A stretch of DNA of 39,006 nucleotides. Source: Gemmatimonadota bacterium. GTDB lineage: Bacteria; Gemmatimonadota; Gemmatimonadetes; Gemmatimonadales; Gemmatimonadaceae. The stretch spans positions 1 to 39,006 of the forward strand of contig CANHJV010000013.1 of NCBI GenBank assembly GCA_947461225.1, given 5' to 3'. The translations under genes and the position numbers were made by a program. This document shows positions 38,754-39,006 of the stretch, piece by piece (positions within the stretch are counted from its first letter, which is position 1; the number at the start of each line of letters is the position of its first letter). Below the pieces are notes generated by a model. That model saw only the letters and a list, made by a program, of their open reading frames with translations. It had not been told where the DNA came from and made no database searches.

Positions 38754-39006
38754 TGCTCGACCGACCTGAAGCGCACGACGACCGGAACCTCGGTCAGGAT
38801 TTGCCGCAACGCGAAGCCGCGCCGGTTGCTGATCGTCCGATGGCAGATCGTGAAGTGCCGCTTCCCGGTACGGCAGCGGCGGTAGATGGCCCCGCGCTGG
38901 TCATCCAGCAGTGGCTCGATGGCGAAACCAGCGAGGCCGAGGCTCGCCGTGCCGACGCCAAGCAGGTCGACTTGTGGAAGATGATCTCGGCGGAAACCGA
39001 TCAGCG
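38753..39006 (+). CDS. probable anti-sigma factor, N-terminal part (runs off the window)
   Basis: An open frame starts at the ATG at 38753, which overlaps the sigma-factor stop, and continues to the window edge (84 codons). It begins MLDRPEAHDDRNLG with an acidic, Pro-rich, low-complexity leader, then IQQWLDGETSEAEARRADAK and QVDLWKMISAETDQR, which looks like the cytoplasmic helical start of an anti-sigma factor (WLDGETSEAEA resembles the LDGELS...E motif in such proteins). No zinc-binding HxxxCxxC is visible in the part seen. Identity is inferred from position and this motif. Confidence 0.65.
   Translation, partial: MLDRPEAHDDRNLGQDLPQREAAPVADRPMADREVPLPGTAAAVDGPALVIQQWLDGETSEAEARRADAKQVDLWKMISAETDQ

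Overview
The window is GC-rich, densely coded bacterial chromosome with 34 protein-coding genes, one of them cut by the right edge. I see no rRNA, tRNA, CRISPR array or insertion sequence. The gene set (ThyX-type thymidylate synthase, a DUF1800/DUF1501 pair, Rho with a very long disordered N-terminus, Ig-like lipoprotein, minor pilins, squalene/phytoene-synthase-like enzyme) suggests a Gram-negative soil or freshwater bacterium. My best guess is Gemmatimonadota near Gemmatimonas, inferred from gene content rather than from a marker gene.

Layout. 0-4.4 kb: a NarL-type response regulator, convergent with a VLCAD-like acyl-CoA dehydrogenase and a six-repeat Ig-like lipoprotein. 4.7-8.2 kb: a GT39 membrane glycosyltransferase coupled to a CrcB/Fluc fluoride channel, then an M20 dipeptidase. 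8.2-12.8 kb (minus): an orphan methyl-accepting chemotaxis protein and Rho. 13.2-14.2 kb: a TPR-like protein coupled to an AhpD-like protein. 14.2-17.7 kb: a secreted polysaccharide deacetylase divergent from a class A penicillin-binding protein. 17.7-20.9 kb (minus): a DUF1800-DUF1501 export operon. 21-23.6 kb: two small unknown genes, thyX and a MarR regulator. 23.6-26.5 kb (minus): a minor-pilin operon joined by ATGA overlaps (FimT/GspH, PilV, PilW, PilX types). 26.7-29.5 kb: a GlcD-like FAD oxidase divergent from a squalene/phytoene synthase. 29.5-34.7 kb (minus): a membrane protein, an envelope lipoprotein, a set of small overlapping genes around an RNase HI-like protein, and an ArgE-type deacylase. 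34.7-36.7 kb (minus): a GHMP sugar kinase behind a phasin/histone-H1-like protein. 36.9-39 kb: a CoA-transferase, then an ECF sigma factor coupled to its probable anti-sigma factor.

The most unusual items are these. (1) An RNase HI homologue at 32414-33052 keeps the fold signature but has lost two of the four catalytic carboxylates (the E48 and D134 equivalents are Ala and Asn); it sits in a compact cluster of tiny genes including a double zinc ribbon and a one-helix membrane protein. (2) The intergenic block at 33310-33495 is built almost wholly on a 7-bp period, with eight exactly spaced GGG tracts that could form tandem G-quadruplexes. (3) Several genes have a -10-like hexamer 5-9 nt before the start codon and no Shine-Dalgarno, suggesting leaderless mRNAs. 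(4) A phasin-like domain is fused to a KAPA-repeat histone-H1-like tail and placed directly before a GHMP kinase. (5) Rho carries an approximately 300-residue Pro/Arg/Gly/Asp-rich extension.

All family assignments come from reading motifs; no database search was possible.
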